DNA of 64,000 bases from Ruminococcaceae bacterium UBA1741 (lineage in GTDB: Bacteria; Bacillota; Clostridia; Oscillospirales; Acutalibacteraceae), in NCBI GenBank assembly GCA_002315685.1, contig DCHX01000021.1:18494-82493 (forward strand), given 5' to 3'. The notes under the pieces were generated by a model, which did no database searches, had not been told where the DNA came from, and saw only the letters and a list, made by a program, of their open reading frames with translations. Below are positions 47,589 through 56,551 of this stretch, piece by piece; position 1 is the stretch's first letter; each line of letters opens with the position of its first letter. Made by a program: the position numbers and the translations under genes.

Positions 47589-49337
47589 ATGACATCTACT
47601 GATATTTTATCAATGGTAGCTCTGCTTTTAGGCGGACTTACATTCTTCCTTTTCGGTATGAGTGTAATGTCGGGCGGACTTGAACAAATGGCAGGCGGAG
47701 GGCTTGAACGCACCCTTAAAAAAGTGGGTAAAAACGATATTTTGGGCTTTTCGCTCGGCGCCGGAATTACGGTTGCTATCCAGTCCTCGTCCGCTATGAC
47801 GGTAATGCTTGTAGGTCTTGTAAACTCGGGTATTTTGGCTTTTGCCGATACATTCGGTATGATAATGGGCTCCCATGTCGGCACAACCCTTACCGCTTGG
47901 ATTTTAACCCTTAATGCGAATACCGGAAGTAATTTCTTTATGGTACTCTTAAAGCCTATGACCTTTGCTCCGATTTTGGCATTTGTCGGTATTGCGATGC
48001 GTATGTTCTCTAAAAAAGACAAAAAGAAAAAGTTAGGCGATATTTTTATAGGCTTTGCCATTTTGATGGTCGGAATGAATATGATGAGCGACTCTATGGC
48101 AGATGTTAAACAATATTCTAACATTTTAACTTTATTCTCAAATTCTCCTATTATTGCTTTTGTTGTTTCAACCTTGTTTACCGGCGTAATTCAGTCATCC
48201 GCCGCAACGGTTGCTATTGTTCAAGCACTTGCACTTTCGGTTGGTATGGATTACAGTGCCGCAATTCCGCTTGTAGTAGGTGCAAATATCGGTACTTGTA
48301 TGACGGCACTTATTTCAAGCATCGGTACTAACAAAAATGCAAAACGGGTAGTGGCTATGCACGTATATACTAATGCTATCGGCGGCGTGGTTTGTATGAT
48401 AGCACTTTATATTGTTATGATGTTCAGCCCCGATTTGCTTAAAGCACCCATTAGTATTTTCGGCGTTGCGGTTGTCCACTCTTTGTTTAATATAATTAAC
48501 ACAATAGCCTTTGTTCCTTTCAAGAAGCCGATGATTAGACTTTGCGAAAAAACCGTCAGCAAAAGCGGAGAAGAAGAGCATATCGCATTTTTGGACGAGC
48601 GTTTGTTTAATAATGTACCTCTTGCAATTTCGGAATGTAAAAGACTTGCAACCGAAATGGCAACGCTTGTAAAGGGCAATATTTTAGATTCGCTTAAAAT
48701 GCTTGAAAACTATGACGAAGAATTAGGCGAAAAGATTAAAAAGGACGAGTCTATCGTTGATAAATACGAGGACAAGCTCGGCACTTATTTGGTAAGATTA
48801 AGCGCCGGTTCTTTGACCGACAACGATTCGCACTATGTTGCAAGAATGCTCCACGGCATAGGCGATTTTGAAAGAATTTCCGACCACGCACTTAATATTC
48901 GTGATTTGTCAAAGGAAATGTTTGAAAAGCAAATAGTATTTTCGGCTGACGCACAAAAAGAGATTACCAATATTTCGAGTGCCATTACCGAAATAATTAC
49001 AATAACGGTAGATTCGTTTATAAATGATGATACTCAAATGGCTTCTCATGTTGAGCCTCTTGAACAGGTAATCGACAAGCTTACCGACACCTTAAAGGCT
49101 AACCATATTAACCGTTTGCAGAAGGGCGATTGCACTATTGAGCTTGGATTTGTCTTGTCCGACCTTCTTACTAACTACGAAAGAATTTCGGACCATTGTT
49201 CAAACCTTGCGGTATTTACAATGCAGCTTAAAAGCGATAAGCTTGATGCGCATAAGTACCTTAATTCACTTAAAACTATGGAAAATCAAGAATTTGCAAA
49301 AGATTTCAATATGTACGATAATAAATATTCAATTTAA
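47589..49337 (+). CDS. Na/Pi cotransporter family protein
   Basis: A 582-residue protein with an N-terminal membrane domain of about eight to nine hydrophobic segments and a C-terminal soluble PhoU-like helical domain (from about residue 330). The two inverted QSS motifs of the family are present: AIQSSSAMTVMLVGLVNSG and VIQSSAATVAIVQALALS. It would carry phosphate with sodium; PhoU-fused forms may be regulated by it. GGAGG lies just before the ATG. Confidence 0.92.
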   Translation: MTSTDILSMVALLLGGLTFFLFGMSVMSGGLEQMAGGGLERTLKKVGKNDILGFSLGAGITVAIQSSSAMTVMLVGLVNSGILAFADTFGMIMGSHVGTTLTAWILTLNANTGSNFFMVLLKPMTFAPILAFVGIAMRMFSKKDKKKKLGDIFIGFAILMVGMNMMSDSMADVKQYSNILTLFSNSPIIAFVVSTLFTGVIQSSAATVAIVQALALSVGMDYSAAIPLVVGANIGTCMTALISSIGTNKNAKRVVAMHVYTNAIGGVVCMIALYIVMMFSPDLLKAPISIFGVAVVHSLFNIINTIAFVPFKKPMIRLCEKTVSKSGEEEHIAFLDERLFNNVPLAISECKRLATEMATLVKGNILDSLKMLENYDEELGEKIKKDESIVDKYEDKLGTYLVRLSAGSLTDNDSHYVARMLHGIGDFERISDHALNIRDLSKEMFEKQIVFSADAQKEITNISSAITEIITITVDSFINDDTQMASHVEPLEQVIDKLTDTLKANHINRLQKGDCTIELGFVLSDLLTNYERISDHCSNLAVFTMQLKSDKLDAHKYLNSLKTMENQEFAKDFNMYDNKYSI

Positions 49338-49396
49338 GGAATACTTTTTACCGTGCAACAAATAATATCAAGTAGAAAGACTTAAAGGAGATAATT

Positions 49397-51802
49397 ATGG
49401 CAACTAACTATACAATTACAAAACTTGCCGAAATGATAGAAACGAAGCTTTCGCATAATTTCGGTGTTTTGCCGGAACAGGCATCGGATGAGATTTTTTA
49501 CAAAGCTTGTGTTCTTGTGCTTCTTGATATTATGAGTGAGAGAAAAGCGAACTTTCGTAAGGCGGTCAGAGAGCAAGAGGCAAAGACCGTTTACTATTTA
49601 AGTATGGAATTTCTTATGGGAAGGTCGCTTAAAAACAATCTTTATAATTTAGGGCTTACCGAAAATATGGGTAAAGCACTTGCGAAGTTTAAGGTTAAGC
49701 TTGATAATCTTTATGATTTTGAGCCGGACGCCGGACTTGGCAACGGAGGACTCGGAAGACTTGCGGCTTGTTTCCTTGACGGGCTTTCAAGCGGAGGATA
49801 CAGTGCTTACGGATACTGCATTAAATACGAGCTTGGTATTTTCAGACAAAAGTTAGTTGACGGTTGGCAAACCGAAATGCCCGACTTTTGGTTACCGGGC
49901 GGCAGTGTTTGGTTAGAGCCGAGACCGTCTTCCGCCGTTGATGTTCATTTTGGCGGATATATTGACGAATGGTGGGACAACGGATATCACCATGTTGAGC
50001 ATAAGGATTTTGATAGCGTTCACGCAATGCCTTATGACTTAAAGGTTGCGGGTAAGGACGGAAAAACGGTTAATGTTTTGCGTCTTTGGAGTGCGGAATG
50101 TCAGGATTTTGATATGTCGGCGTTTAATCAAGGCGACTATGTAAGAGCACTTGAACAGCGTGCAAATGCCGAAGCTATTTCAAAGGTATTATACCCTGAG
50201 GATAATCATGCCGAGGGCAAATCGCTCAGACTTCGTCAACAGTATTTCTTGGTATCGGCATCTATTCAGGATATTCTTGCAAGACATATGAGAAGATACA
50301 GCACCCTTGATAACCTGCCCGAAAAGGTTGCTATTCATATTAACGATACCCACCCGACATTGTCTATCCCCGAGCTTATGCGACTTTTGCTTGACGAGTG
50401 CGGATACAGTTGGGAAAAGGCTTGGGATATTGTAACTAAAACCGTTGCATATACTAACCATACTATTATGGCGGAAGCTCTTGAATGTTGGCCTATTGAA
50501 ATGTTTAAGAGAAGACTGCCGAGAATTTATCAAATTGTAGAAGAAATCGACCGCCGTTACAGAGCGCAGGTTATATCTAAAACGGGGGATTTCGGTCTTG
50601 CAGAGCGTACCGCCGTTATAAGCAACGGACTTGTGAGAATGGCAAACCTATGCGTTGTTACCTGCCATACCGTAAACGGTGTTTCAAAGCTTCACAGTAA
50701 GATTATTACCGATGAGCTTTTTAACGATTATTATAAAATGACGCCCGAAAAGTTTACTAATGTAACTAACGGTATTGCACATAGAAGATGGCTTTGTCAG
50801 GCAAATCCCGAGCTTACTTCGCTTATTGGCGAGCTTATCGGCGATGGATTTGTAAAGGATGCAAGTCAGCTTGAAAAGTTAATGCCGTTTGCCGAAGACA
50901 AGACGGTTTTGACTCGCCTTAGTGAGATTAAAAAGAACAACAAGGTTAGGCTTTCTAACTATATTAAGGATAATATGGGACTTTCTATGGACCCTGATGC
51001 TATTCTTGATATGCAGGTTAAAAGACTTCACGAATACAAGCGTCAACACCTTAATGCTTTGCATATTATAAGCGATTATCTTTATATAAAAGAAAATCCA
51101 AATGCTCCGTTTACGCCAAAAACCTATATGTTCGGTGCAAAGGCGGCTTCGGGCTATCTCTTTGCAAAAGAAATAATCCAAATGATTTATAAGCTTTCAA
51201 AGGTTATTAACAATGACCGTGCCGTAAATGATAAAATGAAGGTTATATTCCTCGAAGATTACAGAGTTACCTTAGCTGAGCTTATGATTCCTGCGGCAGA
51301 AATAAGTGAGCAAATTTCACTTGCCTCCACCGAAGCAAGCGGAACTTCAAATATGAAATTTATGATGAACGGCGCTATTACTTTGGGCACAGAGGACGGC
51401 GCTAATGTCGAAATTCATTCGGAGGTAGGGGACGATAATATTTTAATTTTCGGTATGCGTACCCCCGAGGTTTTAAGACTTCAAAAGAATGGATATAATC
51501 CTTTGGAATATTATAATAATAACGGCGAGCTTCGTAAAGCGCTTGACTTTATCGGTAAGGGCATCGACGGAAAACCGTTTGATAATATTTACAATACTCT
51601 TAAAAATGTTGACCATTATATGGCTTTGGCTGACTTTTCGGATTACTGCATCGCTCAAAGAAAAGCAACCGAACTTTATAACAATAAGGAAGCTTGGAAT
51701 AAGATGTCGCTTGTTAATATTGCAAAATCGGGAATTTTTGCGGCTGACCGCTCAATTTCAGACTATGCAAACAACATTTGGCATATTAAACCCCTTAAAT
51801 AA
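49397..51802 (+). CDS. glgP: glycogen/starch/alpha-glucan phosphorylase
   Basis: This 801-residue GT35 enzyme releases glucose-1-phosphate from storage glucan. The N-terminal LSMEFLMGRSLKNNL, GNGGLGRLAACFLDGL, IHINDTHPTLSIPELMRLL and the PLP-lysine region EASGTSNMKFMMNGA (family: SGTGNMK) are all present. AAAGGAG precedes the ATG. The GH13 gene starts three bases after its stop, so the two act together on alpha-glucan. Confidence 0.97.
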   Translation: MATNYTITKLAEMIETKLSHNFGVLPEQASDEIFYKACVLVLLDIMSERKANFRKAVREQEAKTVYYLSMEFLMGRSLKNNLYNLGLTENMGKALAKFKVKLDNLYDFEPDAGLGNGGLGRLAACFLDGLSSGGYSAYGYCIKYELGIFRQKLVDGWQTEMPDFWLPGGSVWLEPRPSSAVDVHFGGYIDEWWDNGYHHVEHKDFDSVHAMPYDLKVAGKDGKTVNVLRLWSAECQDFDMSAFNQGDYVRALEQRANAEAISKVLYPEDNHAEGKSLRLRQQYFLVSASIQDILARHMRRYSTLDNLPEKVAIHINDTHPTLSIPELMRLLLDECGYSWEKAWDIVTKTVAYTNHTIMAEALECWPIEMFKRRLPRIYQIVEEIDRRYRAQVISKTGDFGLAERTAVISNGLVRMANLCVVTCHTVNGVSKLHSKIITDELFNDYYKMTPEKFTNVTNGIAHRRWLCQANPELTSLIGELIGDGFVKDASQLEKLMPFAEDKTVLTRLSEIKKNNKVRLSNYIKDNMGLSMDPDAILDMQVKRLHEYKRQHLNALHIISDYLYIKENPNAPFTPKTYMFGAKAASGYLFAKEIIQMIYKLSKVINNDRAVNDKMKVIFLEDYRVTLAELMIPAAEISEQISLASTEASGTSNMKFMMNGAITLGTEDGANVEIHSEVGDDNILIFGMRTPEVLRLQKNGYNPLEYYNNNGELRKALDFIGKGIDGKPFDNIYNTLKNVDHYMALADFSDYCIAQRKATELYNNKEAWNKMSLVNIAKSGIFAADRSISDYANNIWHIKPLK

Positions 51803-51805
51803 TTT

Positions 51806-53653
51806 ATGAACTATTATCCGTTTGACTCAAACAACAAAATATATAAGCCGCATTTCGGCGCAATCAAAGCAGGGGAAACCCTGCTTTTAAGGTTGCTTGT
51901 ACATAGGGATGCTCATCTTCACGAGGCGTATGTTTGCATTGAGCCTGACGGAAAGGAAAAGTATGAGTTAAGACTAAACGAAAGAGAATGGTTAGAGGAC
52001 TACCGCTTTTATGACAGAGAGATAATTCTTGACGAAGGGCTTTATTGGTACTCTTTCAGATATACAAGCGACTACGGCGAATTTTTTGTAACAAAGACCG
52101 ATACTACACTCGGAATTGTTTCAAAAGACGGAGGCTGTTGGCAACAAACCGTATATTCAAAAGATTTTTGCACTCCCGATTTTTTGTGCGGTGGCATAAT
52201 TTATCAAATTTTCCCCGATAGATTTTATAATTCGGGAAAGAAAAAAGAAAATGTACCGAGTGATAGGTATATTTGTAATGATTGGGGAAAGCAACCCGAA
52301 TTCAGACAAAATAACGGTATTTGTTCTCTCGGCAACGACTACTACGGCGGAGATTTAGAGGGCATAACGGAAAAACTCCCCTATCTTAAAGACTTGGGTG
52401 TTTCGCTTATCTACTTAAACCCGATTTTTGAGGCACATTCTAACCATAGGTACAATACCGCCGACTATATGAAAATTGACTCACTTTTAGGGAATGAGAA
52501 TGATTTAAGAAAGCTTTGCAGTAAAGCAAAGGAATACGGTATTTCGATAATTTTAGACGGAGTTTTCTCGCATACGGGTGCGGATAGTATATACTTTAAC
52601 AAAACCAAACGCTACGGCGAGGGCGGGGCATTTTTTGATGCGTCGTCAAAATACCGAAAATGGTATTCATTCGGAAATTACGACTGCGGTTACTCGGCTT
52701 GGTGGGGTGTGCCGTCATTACCCGAGGTAAAAGAAGAAAACGAAGAGTTTTTAGAGTATATCACGGGCGAAAACGGTGTTCTTAATAAATGGCTTGACTG
52801 TGGCATTATGGGATATAGACTTGATGTGGCAGATGAACTCCCCGATATTTTTCTTGAAAGACTTCGTGTATGTGTAAAACGCAAAAATAAAGATGCTTAT
52901 ATCTTAGGAGAGGTTTGGGAAGATGCCTCAAATAAAATAAGCTACTCAAAGCGAAGAAAATTTTTGTTAGGTCATCAGCTTGATTCGGTTATGAACTATC
53001 CGTTTGCAAACGCTATTGTCGATTATGTTTGTACCGCAAATTCAAAAAATATCAGCAGTGTTGTTATGACTGTTCTTGAAAACTATCCGAGAGAAAGCGT
53101 AAGACTTCTTATGAACCATATCGGTACGCACGATACTGCAAGAATTATAACGAGAATTGCAAAATATCAAGAGTATTGCCAAGACAGAATGTGGCAGTCG
53201 CAACAGAATTTAAGCTATGAAGAATATAATTTTGCGGTTTTAAGGCTTAAAATTGCGGTGGTTTTACAGTTTACATTACCCGGTGTCCCCTCGATTTATT
53301 ACGGTGATGAGGCGGGGCTTTGCGGTTACGGCGACCCGTTTTGCAGAGGAACATATCCGTGGGGCAGGGAAAATACCGACTTGCTTGATTTTTATAAGGC
53401 CATCGGAATGCTCAGAAGAAAAAGCGATGCCTTTAAGGACGGAGAGTACATCCTTTTGTGCGATACTGACGGCGTTTTTGCGTTTTCGAGGATTTACGGG
53501 AGTGAAAATGTTATAATAGCCGTAAACTCAACCGAATGTGAAAAAGGCTTTAATTCGGATATAAGAGGCAAAGCCTGTGCGTTTGGCGAAAACATTTCCG
53601 AAAACCAAAACGAAATCAGGTTGAAGCCCTATGGCTATTGTATTATAAAATAG
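51806..53653 (+). CDS. GH13 alpha-glucosidase/neopullulanase-type glycoside hydrolase
   Basis: A 615-residue cytoplasmic enzyme (no signal peptide). An N-terminal beta domain (about residues 1-110, CBM34-like) precedes the GH13 barrel starting IIYQIFPDRFYN. The catalytic residues sit in GYRLDVADE (nucleophile D), ILGEVWED (acid E) and MNHIGTHDTAR (stabilising D). IYLNPIFEAHSNHRYNTADY is also typical of cyclomaltodextrinase/neopullulanase enzymes, which cut alpha-1,4 and alpha-1,6 links of short glucans. Location after glgP supports a role in glucan breakdown. Exact bond preference is not clear. Confidence 0.9.
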   Translation: MNYYPFDSNNKIYKPHFGAIKAGETLLLRLLVHRDAHLHEAYVCIEPDGKEKYELRLNEREWLEDYRFYDREIILDEGLYWYSFRYTSDYGEFFVTKTDTTLGIVSKDGGCWQQTVYSKDFCTPDFLCGGIIYQIFPDRFYNSGKKKENVPSDRYICNDWGKQPEFRQNNGICSLGNDYYGGDLEGITEKLPYLKDLGVSLIYLNPIFEAHSNHRYNTADYMKIDSLLGNENDLRKLCSKAKEYGISIILDGVFSHTGADSIYFNKTKRYGEGGAFFDASSKYRKWYSFGNYDCGYSAWWGVPSLPEVKEENEEFLEYITGENGVLNKWLDCGIMGYRLDVADELPDIFLERLRVCVKRKNKDAYILGEVWEDASNKISYSKRRKFLLGHQLDSVMNYPFANAIVDYVCTANSKNISSVVMTVLENYPRESVRLLMNHIGTHDTARIITRIAKYQEYCQDRMWQSQQNLSYEEYNFAVLRLKIAVVLQFTLPGVPSIYYGDEAGLCGYGDPFCRGTYPWGRENTDLLDFYKAIGMLRRKSDAFKDGEYILLCDTDGVFAFSRIYGSENVIIAVNSTECEKGFNSDIRGKACAFGENISENQNEIRLKPYGYCIIK

Positions 53654-53662
53654 TTAAAACGC

Positions 53663-53691
53663 TTGACAAAAGATATTCTTTGTGATAGTAT
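53663..53691 (+). promoter_or_regulatory. SigA-type promoter of the lysine riboswitch transcript
   Basis: TTGACA (53663-53668) and TAGTAT (53686-53691), 17 bases apart, 10 bases after the GH13 stop codon. Confidence 0.8.
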
Positions 53692-53720
53692 CGTTTTGTA
53701 GATTTTCAAATAGAAAATCG

Positions 53721-53880
53721 TTGGTAGAGGTGCAAAAATTAAAAGTAGCGTGAATAAGGCTCGGATAAGCCTCGCGGGAAAGGGATTTTTGCCGAAATGA
53801 TTTTACGGTATCCGCCGTGATTTTGTTGGTATATTGCAAAATATGTAATATACTGTCACTATTAAAAGTGGAGCGCTATC
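53721..53880 (+). promoter_or_regulatory. lysine riboswitch (L box)
   Basis: The leader carries the conserved L-box blocks in order: GGTAGAGGTGC, AAAAGTAGCG, a stem around GGCTCG...GCC, GGGAAAGG, TTTTGCCGAAATG, CTGTCACT and GTGGAGCGCTATC, the last closing helix P1 with the first. It senses lysine. A terminator follows at 53911, so lysine is expected to switch off the downstream transporter. Confidence 0.93.
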
Positions 53881-53910
53881 AAAACATAAATTTTGTTATT
53901 TTGTGTTTTT

Positions 53911-53944
53911 AGGTTGTTCTGCTTTTGTGGGACAACCTTTATTT
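53911..53944 (+). terminator. riboswitch-controlled terminator
   Basis: AGGTTGT (53911-53917) pairs with ACAACCT (53932-53938), followed by a U-rich stretch, 31 bases before the transporter start. Confidence 0.82.
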
Positions 53945-53975
53945 TATCATTTTATTTTTTAAGGGGAGATAAAAA

Positions 53976-55838
53976 ATGCAAAAAAGCAAAATTTTAAGAT
54001 GGGCAATAGCCCTTGCGGTTTGCGCAATTGTAGTTTTTGTCGGAACATTCGCCGCTCTCGGTGAAGAAACACCGGTTGCTGACGGTGAAGATGTAAAAAC
54101 TTCAACCGCAGTCGATTTAGAAGACGGTGAGGATGTAAAAACCGCAGCTGCAACCGATTCCGCAGATGATGAGGTTGCAACAGGACTTGAAACCGAAGAA
54201 ATCGACTTAACCGATGCGGATGCGGCACAAGAGTATGTTGACAGCTATGCCGACAATTTAAGCGAAGACGAAAACTTTGAGAGCAATATTGAAACCGCTC
54301 TTTCAACCGTTCGTAAAAGTATTCCGAGATACGCAACATTTTGGGCTTTATTACCGCCGATAATTGCTATTTTATTGGCACTTATTACTAAGGAGGTTTA
54401 TTCTTCGCTTTTCATAGGTATCCTTTTCGGCGGTATGATTTATTCGAATTTCAGCTTTGAAGGTACAATGGTACATACCTTGCAGGACGGATTTATTTCA
54501 AGTGTTGCCGATTCTTATAATATAGGTATTTTAATATTCCTCGTTATGCTCGGCGCTATGGTTGCTATGATGAATAAAGCCGGTGGCTCACAAGCATTCG
54601 GTAAGTGGACTACAAAGCACATTAAAACCCGTGTAGGCGCTCAACTTGCCACTGTTCTTTTAGGTGTACTTATCTTTATTGATGACTACTTTAACTGCTT
54701 AACCGTAGGCTCTGTAATGCGTCCTGTTACCGATAAGCATAACATTTCCCGTGCGAAGCTTTCATACTTAATTGACGCTACCGCCGCTCCTGTTTGTATT
54801 ATTGCTCCTATTTCTTCTTGGGCTGCCGCTGTTGCGGGATTTGCAAAGGGCTCGGGTGCCGCAAGCGGTATGTCGCTTTTTATAAGCGCTATTCCCTATA
54901 ACTTCTATGCGCTTCTTACTATTGTAATGATGATTTTCTTGGCTGTTACAAATACTGACTACGGTCCTATGAAGAAGCACGAAATCAACGCTCAAAACGG
55001 CGACTTGTTCACAACCGGTGAAGAACAAATGAAAGAAACCGAAATTACCGCTAACGAAAGGGGTAAGGTTTGCGACCTTGTTATTCCGGTTATATTCCTT
55101 ATTATCGCTTGTGTACTCGGTATGATTTATTCGGGCGGATTTTTCAGCGGCGAAAACTTTATCGACGCATTCTCAAATTCGGATGCCTCGGTAGGTCTTG
55201 TTATCGGCTCATTTGCCGCTATAATCTTTACTGTTGTTTACTATCTCTGCCGCCGTGTGCTTTCCTTTACCGATTGTATGGAAGCGCTTCCCGACGGATT
55301 TAAGGCAATGGTACCTGCTATTATGATTCTTTGCTGTGCATGGACACTTAAAACCATGACCGATTCTTTGGGTGCTAAGATATTTATTTCTCAACTTGTT
55401 GAGCAGAGCGCAGGTTCATTCCAATTCTTCCTCCCTGCAATTATATTTGTTATTGCGGTAGGACTTTCTTTCGCAACCGGTACTTCTTGGGGCACATTCG
55501 GTATTCTTATTCCGATTGTTCTTTCGGTATTCGGTGCTGATGACGGCTCCATTACAACTGTTGCGATTTCCGCTTGTATGGCAGGTGCCGTTTGCGGAGA
55601 CCACTGCTCTCCGATTTCGGATACAACCATTATGGCTTCCGCCGGCGGTCAGTGCAACCACATTAACCATGTTTCAACCCAGTTGCCGTATGCTTTAACC
55701 GTTGCCGGTGTGTCTTTCGTATGCTATATTATTGCAGGTTTTGTTCCGAATTGGATGATTTCACTTCCGATTTCAATTGTTCTTATGATTGGAACACTTG
55801 TTGTAATTCGTGCTTTCACAAACAAAAAATCGGCATAA
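53976..55838 (+). CDS. NhaC-family Na+/H+ antiporter-like transporter (probable lysine transporter)
   Basis: A 620-residue membrane protein. Residues 1-30 look like a signal or first membrane helix, residues 35-110 form an acidic extracytoplasmic-looking stretch with a near-repeat of DGEDVKT, and about ten to eleven hydrophobic segments follow from residue 118. GILFGGMIY, FIDDYFNCLTVGSVMRP and AGAVCGDHCSPISDTTIMASAG are NhaC-type marks. Family members listed as Na+/H+ antiporters include lysine-riboswitch-controlled ones, so lysine uptake is the likely job here. AGGGGAG precedes the ATG. Confidence 0.88.
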   Translation: MQKSKILRWAIALAVCAIVVFVGTFAALGEETPVADGEDVKTSTAVDLEDGEDVKTAAATDSADDEVATGLETEEIDLTDADAAQEYVDSYADNLSEDENFESNIETALSTVRKSIPRYATFWALLPPIIAILLALITKEVYSSLFIGILFGGMIYSNFSFEGTMVHTLQDGFISSVADSYNIGILIFLVMLGAMVAMMNKAGGSQAFGKWTTKHIKTRVGAQLATVLLGVLIFIDDYFNCLTVGSVMRPVTDKHNISRAKLSYLIDATAAPVCIIAPISSWAAAVAGFAKGSGAASGMSLFISAIPYNFYALLTIVMMIFLAVTNTDYGPMKKHEINAQNGDLFTTGEEQMKETEITANERGKVCDLVIPVIFLIIACVLGMIYSGGFFSGENFIDAFSNSDASVGLVIGSFAAIIFTVVYYLCRRVLSFTDCMEALPDGFKAMVPAIMILCCAWTLKTMTDSLGAKIFISQLVEQSAGSFQFFLPAIIFVIAVGLSFATGTSWGTFGILIPIVLSVFGADDGSITTVAISACMAGAVCGDHCSPISDTTIMASAGGQCNHINHVSTQLPYALTVAGVSFVCYIIAGFVPNWMISLPISIVLMIGTLVVIRAFTNKKSA

Positions 55839-55862
55839 GAAATATAGATAAGATGATAAATA

Positions 55863-55893
55863 AAGTCCGCTATTGGTTAATAGCGGACTTTTC
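55863..55893 (+). terminator. Rho-independent terminator
   Basis: AAGTCCGCTATT (55863-55874) pairs exactly with AATAGCGGACTT (55879-55890), followed by TTT. Confidence 0.9.
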
Positions 55894-55907
55894 GTATATA
55901 TGTTAAT

Positions 55908-56110
55908 AATATTTTGCTCCCACTCTGCCGTAGTGTGCTGAATGATAACCTGAGTTTAGGTCAGGTGGGTTCCGGCCGAACGGCTTCGCGCTCCCTTCTT
56001 CCGAACTCGGCACAGCCGCGGGAGGTCTGCATACCCACAGTTCGAGCGACAGATCCCTAATAAAAAAATTGTAGGGTTATAAAAGCAACAGTTCGCGAAC
56101 AGAGCAGGAG
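55908..56110 (+). ncRNA. ssrS: probable 6S RNA
   Basis: This GC-rich stretch stands out from its AT-rich surroundings, has no open frame and folds as one long irregular hairpin. TCTGCCG (about 55920) pairs with CGACAGA (near 56046), GTGGGT with ACCCAC, CTCCC with GGGAG, and ACCTGA with TCAGGT. A last stem CCCTA...TAGGG follows. The order of conserved blocks and an open central region resemble clostridial 6S RNAs, which inhibit SigA polymerase. Ends and strand are uncertain; a promoter-like TTAATAATAT lies just before it. It could be another conserved structured RNA. Confidence 0.5.
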
Positions 56111-56121
56111 TATCGTAAGAC

Positions 56122-56436
56122 TTATTGTTTTTCGTCTATTTCAAAAAAGTCTTCGAGGCGGTCAACAAAAGCATCGGCGATAGTTTCGTATTCATCATCA
56201 TCTTCGATTTCATAGAAATATTCCTCGCCGTTTTCTTCGCCTACCTTAACGATAACAAGCTCACCCGAATCGTCAAGAGCTTTTTGAGGGTCGTCGTAAG
56301 TAGGCAACAATGCTAAATAACGGGCAGTATCGGTTTCAATAGCATCAAGCACCTCGAAGGTATATTCTTTTCCGTTATCATCGGAAAGGGTAATAAGGTC
56401 CGGATTATATTCTTCCGTTTTAATTTCTTCGCTCAT
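56122..56436 (-). CDS. DUF1292 domain-containing protein
   Basis: A 104-residue acidic protein of the DUF1292 (YrzB-like) family: LITLSDDNGKEYTFEVLDAIE and RYLALLPTYD, ending VDRLEDFFEIDEKQ. Common in Firmicutes and usually near alaS-yrrK-yqgF; its function is not known. AGGAG precedes the ATG. It stands alone here on the minus strand. Confidence 0.9.
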   Translation of the reverse strand: MSEEIKTEEYNPDLITLSDDNGKEYTFEVLDAIETDTARYLALLPTYDDPQKALDDSGELVIVKVGEENGEEYFYEIEDDDEYETIADAFVDRLEDFFEIDEKQ

Positions 56437-56502
56437 ATTATTTCTCCTGATTAAATTATTATTCTATTTTTATTTTACTATATTTAAGGGCTTATTTCAA
56501 GC

Positions 56503-56535
56503 ATAAAAATTCCCCGACCGGTAGAAGTCGGGGAA
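56503..56535 (-). terminator. terminator of the decarboxylase operon
   Basis: On the minus strand TTCCCCGAC pairs with GTCGGGGAA and is followed by TTTTT-type sequence (plus 56505-56509 is AAAAA). Confidence 0.88.
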
Positions 56536-56551
56536 AGAGATTAAACTGCCG

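Noticed and set aside
55908..56110. SRP RNA or tRNA cluster
   Set aside because: No SRP domain IV tetraloop motif and no TTCGA-type T-loop with acceptor stem.
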